From Isoetes taiwanensis (lineage: Eukaryota > Streptophyta > Lycopodiopsida > Isoetales > Isoetaceae): 64,000 nt of DNA. The notes beneath the pieces are model-generated. The model had not been told where the DNA came from and ran no database searches. It saw only the letters and a list, made by a program, of their open reading frames with translations. The translations under genes were made by a program, and so were the position numbers. Positions within the stretch are counted from its first letter, which is position 1. Each line of letters opens with the position of its first letter. Positions 19,214 through 33,000 of this stretch are shown here, piece after piece. The stretch lies in assembly GCA_021234155.1 (NCBI GenBank), contig JAJEKV010000062.1:8076425-8140424 (forward strand), read 5' to 3'.

Positions 19214-20849
19214 GAGACCCACGCAGACAAGGCGCTGTGGTGCCCGGACTTGGTTCGACGCCGAACAGCACCACAACATTTGCTCTTAAGAAGGGGCGAA
19301 TGTTGTTTCGCTTGGATATAGATCCAGATAAAATTAGTTTCATCGGGGACTAGAATAAGCTTCTATGAATCCTTTCCATGAAAATGAGGAATTGGGAGCA
19401 AAGAATGGTGCCGGGGATGTTAAAGGCACTTACCCGAAATCCGACCTCCACCACGGTGAAGAAAAGATGAGGAGGTGGAGTTCGTGGATCCGAGCCGAGC
19501 TAGAGCCCGCCAAACCGCTTTGCCAATAGGGATTAGAATCGTAAGGTGTGTCTCTCGGGCTTTGTGGCCTCTCAAGAGACAGATCCAAAGGGAGACGAGA
19601 GTCTTGCATTTTATGCTAGATATTAGCATGGCTTCATCTTCTCTTTTATTCATCCTTGCTCAACCAAAGATTAGTGTCAGCCTCTATCAAACCACTCCCA
19701 AAAACTCTCTGCCTTCCGGTCCCTAGAACTTGAACAATTAGTCACTTCCCATGGTCAAAGCCGACAATTAAAACATTTGCTTTCATCTTAGGGCAAATTT
19801 TGAATTTTTAGATGTCCACTAGTAATGGGTGCTCGGCATTGCCGTGCATAAGGAGGGGCATATCTTTGTATAGGATTTGTCTATAGGAATTTATTAGTTA
19901 AGTTGCTACCTTTACAATTTATAGTTAAATGCAATAAACTATGGCACACATTTTTTCCTAGACACAACAAATTAGCGATTCATCATGATAAATATCACAA
20001 AGAATGGTTTGCCGCAAAACGTATATTTATATAGTCATGTCACTATGGTTTTTCTATGATTATGTTGATGTTTATAGAGGCGTGCTTTAGATTTTGAGTT
20101 GCTAAAAGTAATTTAGTTCTATGATTGGGGCATTTATGTATGTGTTGGTGGACTTTCTTGGGCATGGTATATGGAGAGATCGAGCCCTTCCATTTTAGGG
20201 CTTGTTGATAGTAGTTTTGTTATTTAAAATGCCTTGTAAAGGTCTTACTTTCATGTCACTATTATCCCTACTTTTATGCAAGTAAAAAAGATCCGCCTAA
20301 AGTTGTCGCATGTACTGTGAGTACCGCTGTATGTAAGGAGTGTCAATTAGTTTATGAAGTTAATGCAAAACAAATAATTTGTTGTATTTGCATTGATTTA
20401 TGTTGGTTTATGATGTAAAATTGTTAATTGCCTTTTCATTGAGAAGGTAATATGCTAATCAAAAAGCCTTATATGGAATGTTCATCCGTTATGACTTTGG
20501 GAACTAATGGACAACTTAGATGCTAACAAATGTGATATTACATTGTTTGTTTTGATAATATTTGGGAACCAACTATGATACCATTGCACTTACAAAAGTG
20601 CTAAACTGAGCCTCTTAATCTTTCCATATTAAAGCTGAATCTCTTAATCTTTCCATATTTGCTATTAAATGTGTGCTGGACATAACTTATACCACTCAAA
20701 ACTATTAATACTCTTATAACCTTTAAGGTTTCACGTCAGCTCAAGATAAAATTGAATTAATGTCTTGGTGAATAAAATTATTTTACAGCTTTGAACCATC
20801 TTTGGAGACACCAATACATATGCAGTAAATGTTTAAAATGAAACGCGAC
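19214..20849. other. Gene-free stretch containing copy 2 of the dispersed repeat
   Basis: No gene is recognised. The segment at about 19940-20220 is the uninterrupted copy of the dispersed repeat described at 7715-8420. The rest is AT-rich, with a tandem duplication of a CTCTTAATCTTTCCATATT unit near 20611-20660. Confidence 0.5.
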
Positions 20850-22311
20850 TTATTTGTGTTTGAAAGATTCCTTCAAAAATTTGAAAAATTGCAAAAATGT
20901 ATAAAATAGGGAGCAAGATAGATTGTTGAGCACATTCTTAAGGTTAAAGAAGCCGCAAGATGGTGGAGAATAGGTAGTCGGATTTTTCTTTTTGACATCG
21001 TCCCCATCTACACTCATTATATAACCTTTGACCACACACCTTATATGCCCTATTATCACCGACATATACTTGATGTTCAGATGTAGATGCCCTCAAATGT
21101 TTCAAATATTTCTCTCACTGTGAGTCATGTGCATTGATGCCCGAGTCCAACCATATATCCCCTCGACTGATTCATTCCTGCGATGAACTTACCATGAATA
21201 ATTTATCACCATCTTTATTGTCTCCCTTTTCAAAGTTTCTTGATGGAAATCGTTTATCCACCGATGACGACATTAACTGTTCTGCAATCCTTCTCGCCAT
21301 ATGACCAGCCTTGCTACACAATCGAAAAGCAAGAGGATTTTTCTCGTCTTATTCCGCATGCTTGCTTCCCCTCTAAATCTGCCAAACGGAGTTGGGCTTC
21401 TATTCCCATCTGATGGAACATCCCTTGTCTGCATTGGTTTCTTTCCAAACCATCTCTTCTTGTCTTTGATCATAAAAGCTGTATTCTTCGCATTTCCTTC
21501 TAATTTCGCTTTTTTCCTCTTCTATTAACGCTTACAACCAAGCCGGCCCATTGACCGGTTTGGGATGTTTGTTAATGTTGTAACAACCGATCTGAAATCC
21601 GGAGGCCAATCCCTTCAATAGCACCGCCATTTGATCTTCTCGGCCGAGACCTTTTACATTCACTCTTGCTAATTGTATGACAAGAGCACGAACCCACTCA
21701 AAAATTTCTGAATAGATTCCCCTCGAGGTCATGTGGAAATCAAAAATTGCTAAGCTCAAAGACACCACATGTCTTTCCAAATTCCTCCAAATGTCTTCCC
21801 ATTGTTTCCCGCCTCTTGGCACTCTTCTTCAAGTCTACAAGGTGAATATATACTCTTCCCCAAGAGCTAATCCTATTGTGGGTGATCGCTCTTCCCCTCC
21901 TATCATTCATTCCGTGCTTTGTCGCTGGCCGGCCCTGGACCTCTCTGCAGGCCATCTACAAATCAGTCTGTGTTGCTTCTCTCTCATCATGATTAATTGA
22001 AGTTTTAGGGACCGATATGATAATTGTTTCAAAGAATTTCTCAGAAAACATCTCAAAGAATTTATCTATTCCCCGAAGTTGATCCCGCCATGCTTTAAAC
22101 TCAAATTGCGGTATGAAATTGCACCTCAATAGGTCACCGATAAATTTTTTGTGGAACTGAGCGTCTCAATACGCCCTCCTTTGTCAGAGGGCTTAATTCG
22201 ACCGTTTTCAAATTTTCTCGGCCGGGGTTCCTTTGATTTACCCCGTAGAACCCTTTGAATCCTTTCTTTTCTAAACTATGGCAACGCAATACCGTTTATG
22301 CCCATAGCAAA
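20850..22311 (-). pseudogene. Ty1/copia element remnant: gag and protease, minus strand
   Basis: Reading down from the primer-binding site at 22312-22323. The gag region (about 21980-21300) contains YSEIFEWVRALVIQLARVNV and EDQMAVLLKGL, as in the UBN2-type copia gag. A decayed zinc knuckle follows (CSKAGHMARRIAEQ, with the first and last cysteines lost). The protease motif WLDSG lies at about 21139-21150, followed by VYVGDNRAYKV. The remaining frame to 20850 has NLKNVLNNLS in the place of the copia 'KNVLYVPNLS' segment. Several frameshifts are present. Integrase, reverse transcriptase and both LTRs are absent. Confidence 0.7.
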
Positions 22312-22323
22312 GCTCTGATACCA
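22312..22323 (-). promoter_or_regulatory. Copia primer-binding site (initiator tRNA-Met)
   Basis: On the minus strand the sequence reads TGGTATCAGAGC, the standard copia primer-binding site complementary to the 3' end of initiator tRNA-Met. The LTR should end just upstream on that strand (plus coordinates above 22323). Instead a plus-strand copia reverse-transcriptase fragment begins there. The junction is thus a breakpoint between two elements. Confidence 0.8.
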
Positions 22324-22544
22324 TTGTGGCACTTTACGTAGATGACTGCATATTGGTCTCTAATTCCATTGAGTTCTTGAAACAAGTAAAAGTGCAACTC
22401 AGCGCAGAGTTCCGCATGTCCAACACGAGGGAGATTGATTACTACTTGGGCATACAGATTGTTAGAGACAGAACAAAAGGCTGGTTACAAATGGTGCAAA
22501 GACGGTACATTGAAGAATTATTGATCAGATTTGAAGATCCATGA
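22320..22544 (+). pseudogene. Copia reverse-transcriptase fragment
   Basis: An open frame encodes ALYVDDCILVSNSIEFLKQV, then MSNTREIDYYLGIQIVRDR and WLQMVQRRYIEELL. YVDD is the polymerase active-site motif, and YYLGI(Q/E)I is the following copia motif. The fragment ends abruptly at about 22540, where sequence from an earlier part of a copia polyprotein begins, so the domain order is scrambled. A second, indel-ridden version of this exact segment occurs at 24620-24840. Confidence 0.85.
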
Positions 22545-25345
22545 TGTGAAATACGTACCAGGATTGACTCAAACTTTACTATCCATTGGGAAGATAGCTG
22601 ATACAGGATTGGTGGTGACATTCACAAAGTACACTTCCACTATATTAGATGAACAAGGTGTGCAGGTCGCCAGTGGGAGTCGCAAGGATGGGCTCTACAA
22701 ATTAGATGTCACAATCAAGATTCCACATCAGGCATTGAATGGAGGAAGGAGTATGAATGAATTACAAAATTTTGGCACAATCAAGCTTGGGTCATGTGAA
22801 TGTACAAATAATAAAGAAGTTACACAAGGAGAGTAGCAAAGACTTCAAATTGGTGATGAGGAAGAGATAGAGCACCAGGAGGCATGTGTGATGGGAAAAC
22901 ATAAGAGAGGCACATTTCCAAGAGGGAGAAAGTGAGCAAAGCAAAAGATTTATTGGAGCCATACACTCGATATTTGTGGCCCTTGCGCACTATGTCCATT
23001 GGGAATAAGCGATATGTGATCACATTTATAGATGATTTCTCCATTTGTGACCGTAGATCAAGGGCTTAAAATCGGCATTGGACATGTTCGTGGAATTTCG
23101 CACAAAATGGAAACTCAAACCGGAAGAAGATTAAGCTGTTATGGCGACAATGGGGAGAATATTGTTCAAAACAGCTTGAGGCATATTTGCAAGAACATGG
23201 CATTATCCATCGTGAGAACTACTCCCTACACACCATAGCGTATCGGAGTGGCGAGCGATGAACCGCATATATTGATTGAAAGTGCCCGATCCATGTTAAG
23301 CTTTTCATTGATGCCTGACAAGTTCGGGGTGAAGCGTCGACCGCAGTATAGATATCTTCGCGAATCGACACCAACATCCTTCTTTGCAAGGACGCACATC
23401 ATTACTTGTGGTCGTCGTTCCCTCTCTTGGTCATTTGAGAATTTTTTGATGTATAGCATACCCTCTTTTTTCGCTGAAAAACGCCATAAATTGGAGGAGA
23501 AGAGTGTGCCGTGATCCATCCGGGATATTCTAGAATCAAAGGCCTCGAGGGGTTGTATCATTTAGAAACCAATCACCGATCATATGCCGCATTGGAGATG
23601 TGAATTTTAATGAAGATATGTATTATGGGGAGCAAGCAAATACCCTGAGGGATCATCATTGACATCTTAGGTGTAAATTTTGGAGACATAGATGAGTGGT
23701 GCATGGAGAGGGCTCTAGTTCAATCACCCACGATGGAAGAAGAGGAAGATCCTCTTCCAAACTATATTCCGTAAGATAATGCGAGAAAAATCAGATGGGT
23801 CTCAAGGGGAGGATCGATCTAATGTGGCGTGATGCACTTAGAGGACAAAGCAGCTGTTTTTTGGGATATGATAAAGTCAACAACCAAGTAAGGCATGCAC
23901 ATGAACAGCTTTATCGAGGGAAACAAGGGCACAACCGATCCGCGTTCCTAAGTTAAGTGTGAAAGCTAAGGAAGCGCTTAGAATCAGCTAGCTTCAACAG
24001 TAGAAAGTTTACCTATCTCAACTTGGTTATGCATGATGAAGATATACATGAGCCGCAACCGAAGAAGCACTAAACAAAGACGCGATGCAATGGAATGGCA
24101 ACAAAGCCATGGATACTAATACAAACTCTTTGTTGCGCCGTCGCATTTGGGAACTAACGACCTTCCACCGCCGTACGTGGTTAGTACCAAATGGTTGTTC
24201 AGCTAAAACTTAATGCAAAGAGTCACATTGAATCCATTCAAAGCATCTGCCAGGGCCCGAGGGTTCTCCCAAATTGCGGAGTGGATTTCACCTGACACCT
24301 TTTCCCCAGAGTAAGAATGTCGCCCATACGCGATTCCGCCGGCCCCGGCAGCTTCGCCGCTTAATTTAGAGGTCCATCGATGGATGCAAACAACATTTCT
24401 TCATGGAGAACTTCAAGAAGAAGTTTATGTATCACGCCCGTAAGGATATATCAAAGGTAAAATGAGCGCCTTGTATGCGTGTCATTAATAAGGCCTTATA
24501 TATAATGCCTACCTCCTGCATGGTTCCTCGAACGATAAATGGATATTTGCTTCGATTGGGTTTTGGCGCATTACCGTGAGATGGCAATGTTTATGTCAAG
24601 TCAATGGGCGCCTTTCACCATTGTGGCACTTTACGTGATGACGCATATTGGTCTCTAATTCCATTGAGTTCTTGAAACAAGTAAAAGAGAAACTCAAGAA
24701 AGTTCCGCGATGTCCGACATGGGGAGATTGATTAACGCTTGGGCATGTACGATTGTTAGAGACGTAACAAAAGGTCTGGTTACAAATGGTGCAAAGACGG
24801 CATAACATTGAAGAAGTATTGATCAGATTTGGTGGCGCGTGATTCAAACTCCCGCGGCAAACCTTAATGGAATCTCATTTGCAGCCTACTAAAGATATGG
24901 TTCCATCAAATGAAGAAGAGGCTAAAGAAATGGAATGTTCCATATATATAGGCATGCAAGAGGTGTTCTTTAACTTATCTGCTTAAATCATTCCGACATT
25001 TCATTTGGCGTGGAGTTGTAAGTCGGCCATGGATAATCCGACGCCAAAGATTGGCTTGCCATCAAGAGGGACGGCGCGCTTATCTAAAAAGGTACAATGG
25101 ATCGCGATTGGTGTATCAAAGGCAACATGATAAAGAATTGTTCGCTAGTAGCTGTACACGATGCGATTACCGGGATGTGGACAAAGACGATCAACTTCAG
25201 CCTCCCCATGTTTTTCAGCTTGGAACAAAATGTTATTTCATGGCAAAGTAAGCTAACCTATCAACGCTTTTATCATCAACGGTTGAGTATTATTGCCGCT
25301 ACTACAAGCAGCTCGTTACGGGTTTGGCTGCCATTAATGTGGAAT
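22531..25345 (+). pseudogene. Ty1/copia polyprotein remnant, post-protease to RNase H
   Basis: Recognisable in order: the post-protease segment with DVKYVPGLTQTLLSIGKIAD (22540-22600); the integrase core with a FIDDFS-type first aspartate (about 23025-23045), a GEYCSKQLEAYLQEHGI-type segment (about 23150-23210) and ARSMLSFSLMPDKF (about 23285-23325); KRHKLEEKSVP and a decayed 'YRLYHLE' block (23480-23570). Then the reverse transcriptase at 24620-24840, and the RNase H part with VYQRQHDKELFASSC, VFQLGTKC and a decayed SWQSKL/ATT block (25110-25320). Frame changes occur every 100-200 bases. No LTRs are recognised. Not functional. Confidence 0.8.
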
Positions 25346-25600
25346 GTTGTTACAAAGAAAGCACTAACCAACCTGCTCACAGCCACGCTGCATCGCCATC
25401 GAGTACCCCATTTCCCTCGGCTACACCCATCGCCAAGATCACCGGACGCCTCCACGGCAGCTTCCCCAAGAAACAATGATTTGGTGTACTATTTGCCGCA
25501 AGACGACATCCGCACGAGTAACTCGCGGATAGCATGATCCACCAAACGCCTAAACATGCGTAACCACACCACCCAAGAATGTACAAATCCACCACTAAAT
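25346..25600. other. Junction between copia and gypsy remnants
   Basis: Short open frames and Pro/Thr/His-rich translations, no motif. Probably the 3' end of the copia element, the 5' region of the gypsy element, or both. Confidence 0.35.
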
Positions 25601-28600
25601 CAGACGACAACGCCTTGTTCACCAAGTGCAAGGTACCCACGCTAAACCCCAAATCACGCACATGTGCACAAACACGATAACAACAACAACCTCAAAGATA
25701 ACAAGAACTACAACGGACCTCCTCGCTCCACTTTTGATCCAAGCAAGTCCTAATGTTTCAACTGTGGACCAATGGGGTCACTACCGCAGACATTGTCCTC
25801 AACTTCCCTGTCTAAAATACAAATTCTTGGCACCAATCAAACTACCCATAAAAGCAGCCTACACCTTTCAAGTATGGGTGCCAAGGAAGGCAAGGCCCAC
25901 GCCCACTCAAACGGGTCACCACACTAATAACAAATAACCACGCCAATGTAGTTGAACAACTCAAAAACAATTGATGATCAACTCCAAGAAGAAATTTACC
26001 ATGCAATCAACACTGTACCCTTTTGAAATCCTCCAACCTGATTGAGGTTCTCCTTGTCTCTTACGCCATAAGCAACCGCGTGCAATTAAGTTTTTGTACG
26101 ATTCTCACCAGCCGAGCCATCAACCAAATTGCTCATTTTGCACTAACTGTGGATCAACTACTCCTCATGTTCAACCTAAAACTTCGCAAAAGTCTCGCTT
26201 TCCAATTACTCTAACGCGTGTATGGTAAGGCACTCAAGTCTCGGTCGCTACCCATCGAGCCACGACCACGAATGCCACGACATCTCGCAGAATAACACTC
26301 ACCACTCAACATTGCCGTCAAGTCGACCTCAACAAGGTAGCGACATCTATTGGTCGAGCAACAACAACCTAATGATCCACCACACCACCTAATCCTCCTC
26401 AAATTTCAACAAGAAACTTGCTAAAATCAAAATTCTCTCAAATTTTACGACTATCCTGTATAACTATGTCCAAAGACTCACGAGCACATTTTTACAAAAA
26501 CCTCAGACATCTGCTAATGCACCGCTTAAGATCAACACCCAGCATGTAGCTGCACACGGGCCAAAAAGGTCAGCTCACCATGTTCGCATCGATGGTGGCG
26601 CTGCCACTAACTTATACAGAGGACCGACGATAATCAGCATGGGTGAGCCCACAACGCCCCCTATGACATCAAGTCATAACGGCCATATCACGACCACAAG
26701 GAGTTACACAACCAACAATATTGGAGATCTACAACCTACTATGGAATCTCTTGCGCTCGAGCGTGGAGAAGATCCGGAGATTATGAAATGTTAGTAGGAT
26801 CTAATTCTTTATATGCTCAAAAGCATTCACCATCGGGCCACGTGATTTAACTTTGGTTATCACGAGAAGGCAAGCCTTAATTTGTTGATTACGATCCCAC
26901 CACGGGCCAGATCATTTCAGAGATCACGCCCAACGACAGCGACCAACAAGTTTAAAACACCTATCAGTTATAAGCCAAGGGTTTGCCAATTACCAAGCCA
27001 CTTCCGTATCACAATCAACCATGGGAAGACATGGATATTGATAAAGGCATAGCAACGTTGGTTGACCCTATTTGACACCTTGTAACAACGCTGGCTGGTT
27101 CCACATGAGGAGACTACTCCCTGCATTCCTCCTCCTGTTCAAGAAGACACCACATCAACTCCTAGTGGCACGCCACTATTTTTCAAAATGGTCGTACCAT
27201 GAACATCCCTGGTCTCTAATTGTGAGGCCAAATTTAATCGGTTTTGTGATGATCGTCATTCCACACATTCAAACTCGCAGATACAATTGATATTGGAACA
27301 AATCAATCCGATTGCACGCCGACCACGCCCAGCATCTGTGGAAAGCAAGCCAATAAAGGCCCTAAACGTTTGCCATATCTCTTTGCTTGGAGCTACAAGA
27401 TCTCCCGGTATCAAGAAAGAATTGGGACAAACTCCTGACTCCACTGCCGATGCTAGACCATCTAACGATGCATCGTGCTTAACCCAAACTACCGTGAAAA
27501 GGTTAAAGCTTTAAATTACGACAAGCTTTTTGACGCTGGACTTATCTACGAGGTCAAACATCTCGTGAATGCAAAGCCCCATTGTTATTGCCCTCAAACA
27601 TAATGGAAAAATTCGCTTGTGGATTATAGAAAACCTTAACTGCTTTCAATGGACCGATCATTTCCTCTCCCTTCACACGGATCAAGTGTTGGAAGATGTA
27701 GCAGGCCACGAGATGTACTTTCATGGACTCCGGCTTCTCCGGGTTATAATCAAATATCCATTCGAAGAAGATCAATCAAAGACTACCTTCACTACTCCAT
27801 GGGGTGCCTTTGCTTAGCAAGTCGCTCCTTTTGGATTGTCAAACTCACTCATCCACATTTCAACGACATGCTTGCTGTTTTTCGTAAGAGTACATGCAAG
27901 TTCATCCCTTCGCAAGTCTTTCTGTGATGACTTCTCCACTTACACCCACGCTATGGACCATTTGGTAAAACTTGAAACTAGTTTCAACGCTGCGGATGAA
28001 CTGAATTAGCCCTTTAATCCGAAAGTGCACCTTCCGTGTCACTCCTGCATTAGGACATGCCTGAGTCGACACGGCATTACAACGGACCCATTAAAATCAG
28101 CTGTGGTCATCAGAAAGTGTCCACCGCTGGTCAAGGACACATCGCCTTTCTTGGCAAAGTCAACTTCTATGCCACCTTTATTCCAACCAATTGGCACCGA
28201 CCGCCGATCCAATTCACAACCGGGATCGAAATCCATACATGGACTTGGACATCTGATGCAAATCAAGCTTTTAAAGAACTCAAAGTCAAGCTCACGTAAG
28301 CCCCCGCATAGTACCACCTCAATGGGACAAACCATTTCATGTCCACGTTGATGTTTCTGTGCTGGACATTGAGTCGTTTCTAGCTCAAGAGTATGCACCA
28401 AATCGTGACAAGCTTCCATCGACACGCCACAGTAAAATCCTTAACTCGCTGAGGCAAGAACTATTCGCCACGGAAAGGGAAGCCCTTGGCCTTATCTTTG
28501 TGTACAACGCGACACTATCTTCCGGTAGTCACCCGCTTTTATGTGGATCATCAAGCCTTCTATATTTAATCAATAAGCCAAACCCCACGGGCGAATTGCT

Positions 28601-30052
28601 CGTGGATATTGATATTGCAAGAGTTTGCCCTTTGACATTATTCACAAGCCGGACGCCTCACGGTCCCGACTATCTTTTCCGCATACACGGATGATGATCC
28701 CTCGGAAGGAGTTCACGATGCCTTCCGGATGCTCTCTGCTGTTCTGGTCACCGCCACGCCTCATTGGTACCCGCGACTATCTGGCGCTTTCTCCTCACGG
28801 GCGACTCCCGTCAAATGACCCCCGCCTCTCGGAAAGACAACTTACGCATAAACAATGTAATTCCAGCTTCGCTGGCACGATTACACGATGGTTGGCCGGC
28901 CATCTCTATAAATGTGGCAAAGACAATGTAAGCCCGCACGATGTGTTCTTCCTCACGAAGTCCTCGATCTAGTCAAACAAGCTCAATGGTGACTTATGTT
29001 GGTCATTTCTGGCCGAGACAACATGCTAAGGGAAAACCCCTCCGTCGGTACACGGCCCACGCTTTTCAAAGATGTCATAAATACAGCACGCACGCAGTGA
29101 TGTTTGTCGAGGCTTGGTAGACCCACGGCCCGGTGACGCCCGCCACGCCCAATAGCCACGCCTCCCTTTGCCACGGTATGTGGATTTTGTTGGTCCCATG
29201 GACCCACCTGCAATCAACACTAGGGCACGCTACATTCTAGTCTTCACGACCATGCAACCAAAATGGGCCTAAGCGCAGTGCTCTAATTCGACAACACTAC
29301 CGCTAGTACAAATGGCATAAGTTCCCTACAAGAACATCATCACGCGATTTGATGTCCCTTAGAATTAGTTAGTGATCGTGGAGTTCATTTCATCAATCAC
29401 ACTATTGCTGAACTCACTAACATTATCTCGCACATTCATCACGAAAAAGCACGCCTTACTATCCCGTGGTAATGGCAGCTGAAAGCACAAACAAGGTGCT
29501 TATCCACATTCAAGAAGATTTGTGATCCCACAAGAAAAGATTGGCAAGATAAGTTACCCTCTTTATGGTTTATGAACACAATACAACATACAAAAGTATG
29601 GCCTTCAAACACCTTTAGACTTTGTGTATGGCCAAGAGGTCTTTATGCCTTTGAGTTCATTTTACCCTCACTCAAATTTCGGTTAGCAATGTAACATAAT
29701 CCATCAGCAGCTTTGCAAAGAGCGAGTTTATCAACTGGAACAACTGGATGAACTTCAAGAGATGCTTTTCTTAGACTTCAACAAAGGCAAACAACTACAA
29801 AACAATGGCATGACAAACACATCAAAACAAAACTTTTCAAATTGGCGACTTAACTTAGTTCTTCTTCACATTCGAGATATCAACAACATCACGGCAAACT
29901 CAAGCTTTCGGATGGTAGGGACCATACAAAATTTTCGAGATACCACATCACGGAGTTTTACAATTACAAGAATTGAATGGCACTCCATTTCCTACATTAG
30001 TCAATGGATTTCGACTCAAGAAATTTCAAACCCTACGCTTTGGCATCCTTGA
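25600..30052 (+). pseudogene. Ty3/gypsy retrotransposon, near full-length coding region, heavily frameshifted
   Basis: Gag zinc knuckle: CFNCG then, after a shift, HYRRHCPQLP (25750-25800). Protease: VRIDGGAATNL (about 26580-26620). Reverse transcriptase: KLFDAGLIYEVKH (27530), NGKIR and DYR.LN (27600-27640), TDQVLEDVAGHEMYF (27690), GYNQIS and DQSKTTFTTPWGAFA (27745-27815), a broken FLDDFSTYTHAMDHL-type site (27920). RNase H: KPFHVHVDVSV and AQEYAPNRDK (28330-28400), TEREALGLIF (28470), LLYLINKPNPTG (28560). Integrase: VDFVGPMDPPAINTRARYI (29170-29240) and ELVSDRGVHFINHTIAEL (29360-29410). C-terminal QELNGTPFPTLVNGFRLKKF (29960-30020). The order PR-RT-RH-INT identifies Ty3/gypsy. Indels break the frame throughout. 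LTRs are not recognised. Confidence 0.85.
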
Positions 30053-33000
30053 GCTCAAGAACAAAATTTACAACAAGATACCACTTGTACAAATTTATGA
30101 GAAACTTTTTCTATTATGTACAAAATTGCCTGAAGGCTACAATTATTTGTGGGATTTTTCACCCGAGCAGTCCCTAAACTAAACAAAAATGGGAAAACCC
30201 TATCATCATTTGCTACTTCGCCCCTTTACTGCAGGGGCACTCCCTTTCGGGAGGATCACGCGGAAGCCCCAGGCTGGCGACCACTCCAGCTGAGCGATCA
30301 CCTCCGGGCGTCGGAGTTTATCTCGGTTGGCGGCGGTGCCTCCAACCAAAGGATCCATAGGGATCGGGCATTCCTGACAGCCCGCGATCGTGTCGTCCAT
30401 CCGCATGTAATCCGGTCGCGAACTCACCCCGGTTGTTATCGAGTTCTCCATCTTCCGCAATTTTGGTTCTTCTCGTGAACAACTTCCAACCAGTGAATAC
30501 CAACCCGAAATTTTGTTCCGCGAAGGTCACCTCCGCAGATATTCGTAATCATTCCCCCCGATATTTTTGTACACGCAAACTTTTAGAGCTCCTCTTTTTT
30601 AATATGCGACAAGCGCCCGATTGTTAATACCGTCGCCATTAAAGTTTATTCTCCCCCGGGGAACTCTCCGCATCTTGGTTGCGAAGGCTGTCTCTTGAGA
30701 TTCTCAATCGTCCGCGATCTTTTCGACCGTGTCTCCCGACTCAAAAACCCCTTCCCAACCCGTCACTTCCACTCCCTCACTTTTCACTCATACTCCACTC
30801 CGTCCTTCCGACTTAGGTACTCGGCTGACCCTCGACCTTCAAGATGGCTTCTACCTCCAGAACTCAACACTCAACCTTGTTGCACCAATGGATCCGCCAA
30901 TTCCAAAAATATCAAAGTTCGTTTCTTCATCTGCACCAGCTCCCCACATCGGCATCACCTATAACCTCGGGTGAGTTCGGATTGTTTCATTTTCTCAGCG
31001 GGAACTCCCGCTCCCCAACAAGAACAAATTGACAATTTGTGGCTAACACAGTGAAGGAGGAAGATGGATATACCTCCCAATCGATGGAAACCCTATACTC
31101 CTAAACCCTCAAACCATAGCCTCTGCCTTTTCTCTACCCAATCCGCCCAATGCCTTGTCTTACCTTGACATTGGTAAATATGATATTTCCAAATTTCTGC
31201 TCTATTCCTTATAATCTTTGCACAAACCAAGTGTCCACCCTTTCCAAAGCAACATGATGCCTTTACCAAGTTTCTTTGGAATTTTTGGGTTACTCCATGA
31301 AGAATACCTCTATTAGCGATGTTTTCTACCACCATCGTACTATATCCTCACCAACACCCTTCCGAAACAATCAATTGGACTCAACTCTTGTGTATCGGAG
31401 ATTTCAGCGGGAACTTGTGATTTCGAGGGAAAAATCCTAACTCTTCCCTCGAATTTGCCCCATGGGGCCCACTTCCGGGCTTTTCATTAATTCATCAGAC
31501 CCCCGCAGCCATCATGCCCCCTTCTCCACCAAGCCAACATCGACCTTATTGATGCTTTGAAGGTCTTCAACCAAACTCTCCTCCTTCTCGGCAGATCAAT
31601 CTCAATTGGCCAACTCAGGGCCAGAAATATTTCACAACCACCGTCTCCACCTCTGTAAATTCCAATTCTCTAAAAACCTATTTCCTTACATTTGATAACC
31701 AACCACCAGAACAACCACCCGGTTAACCTTGTGCAACAATTCCACTTTCAGACTCAGCGGCACCAGCAAAAACAACGGCGTGACACAACAAAACTCCCAT
31801 TGATCTCCTCGAGGTACTCACAAGGACACTCCACAAAGAATGACCAAGGATCTATAAACAAAGGTGTTGCCGGATCAAAGCCATCCCATCCACCTCCTCA
31901 CACCGGTGGATACCTCGGTGAAGCTGTCCTCGGCTGCCTTGATGCCCTCATTGATCATCACCCGAACTTCATAGCAGCCACCCGAGGGGCCGACCGAGTC
32001 CGTGGACCAACTCAAGCCCGAAGTCATCCTGCAAGACCGGTTGGGTCATTTGTGAGGCGAGAAGAAGCCTTGCACAATCAATTCATGATCCATCGAGAAA
32101 CCCTTCATCAATCCCGACCAAATTGTCAAGGAACTCAAGGAGTCCCTCAAACAAAGCGACACCAAGTACAGCGATCTTGAGACCGCTACAACAATGCAGT
32201 GCGTCCGCGAATAATGCTACTCGGTAGAAAGGCGGCACACTTAATTGTGCAGCCAACTTGATACTTGAGTCCAAGGTCACGACTTTGAAACCACCTTGCG
32301 GAGAATAAGGATGCTCACGCCGCATCTCTCCAAGGCAAGTTAGACCAGCTCCGGCAACACCGCGGCTGCGGATGCTTTCTTGGAAATAGCTGCACTCAAA
32401 AAAGCGGACTTTGCAAGCCACTCGGAGCTTCAAGCTCCTCGATTCCCAACTTCTCAGAGCAAGTCAGACACCTCACCGCATAAAGTCGCGGAACCGCGGA
32501 CCGGTCTCTCAGAGCAACAAGATATCATTGCAGTTACAAGAATCGGCTTTCCAGATGGCGGCGGTGGCCGGATGATGCGAAGAAAAGCGAGAACAAACCT
32601 ATCAGCTTTTACGCTATTCCTGGACTATCAGAAGCCAGACCGGTTACCATGACTATGTGCAAGCAAGGAAAAACACTTTCTTTTATTACGGGTAGGAAAC
32701 AGGGTGATACCACAAGTCCCACGGCGATGTCGAGCGACAATGGCCCTTCATGTGCGTCCATGAGCGAGGCACACTTTGTGCTCTCGTCAATTTTGATATC
32801 CTCGGGTTGCGGATCTCGACCATTTTACTCGGCACCGCAGCCCCCCCGGCTTATGTCATACCGCGACTTCTACGGCACATGTTACTCGGGCTCATACGGA
32901 TAAGCGGCGAGAACTTTAAAGGAGATACCGCGTGGCGAGGGTTCTTTTGACCAAGAAGAACAAGTACCTCAAGACACAAAATTTCTGCAAGCTGTTACCA

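Noticed and set aside
30206-30530. GC-rich open frames on both strands as a captured host gene
   Set aside because: No motif or splice pattern could be defended; left as unassigned repeat-derived sequence.
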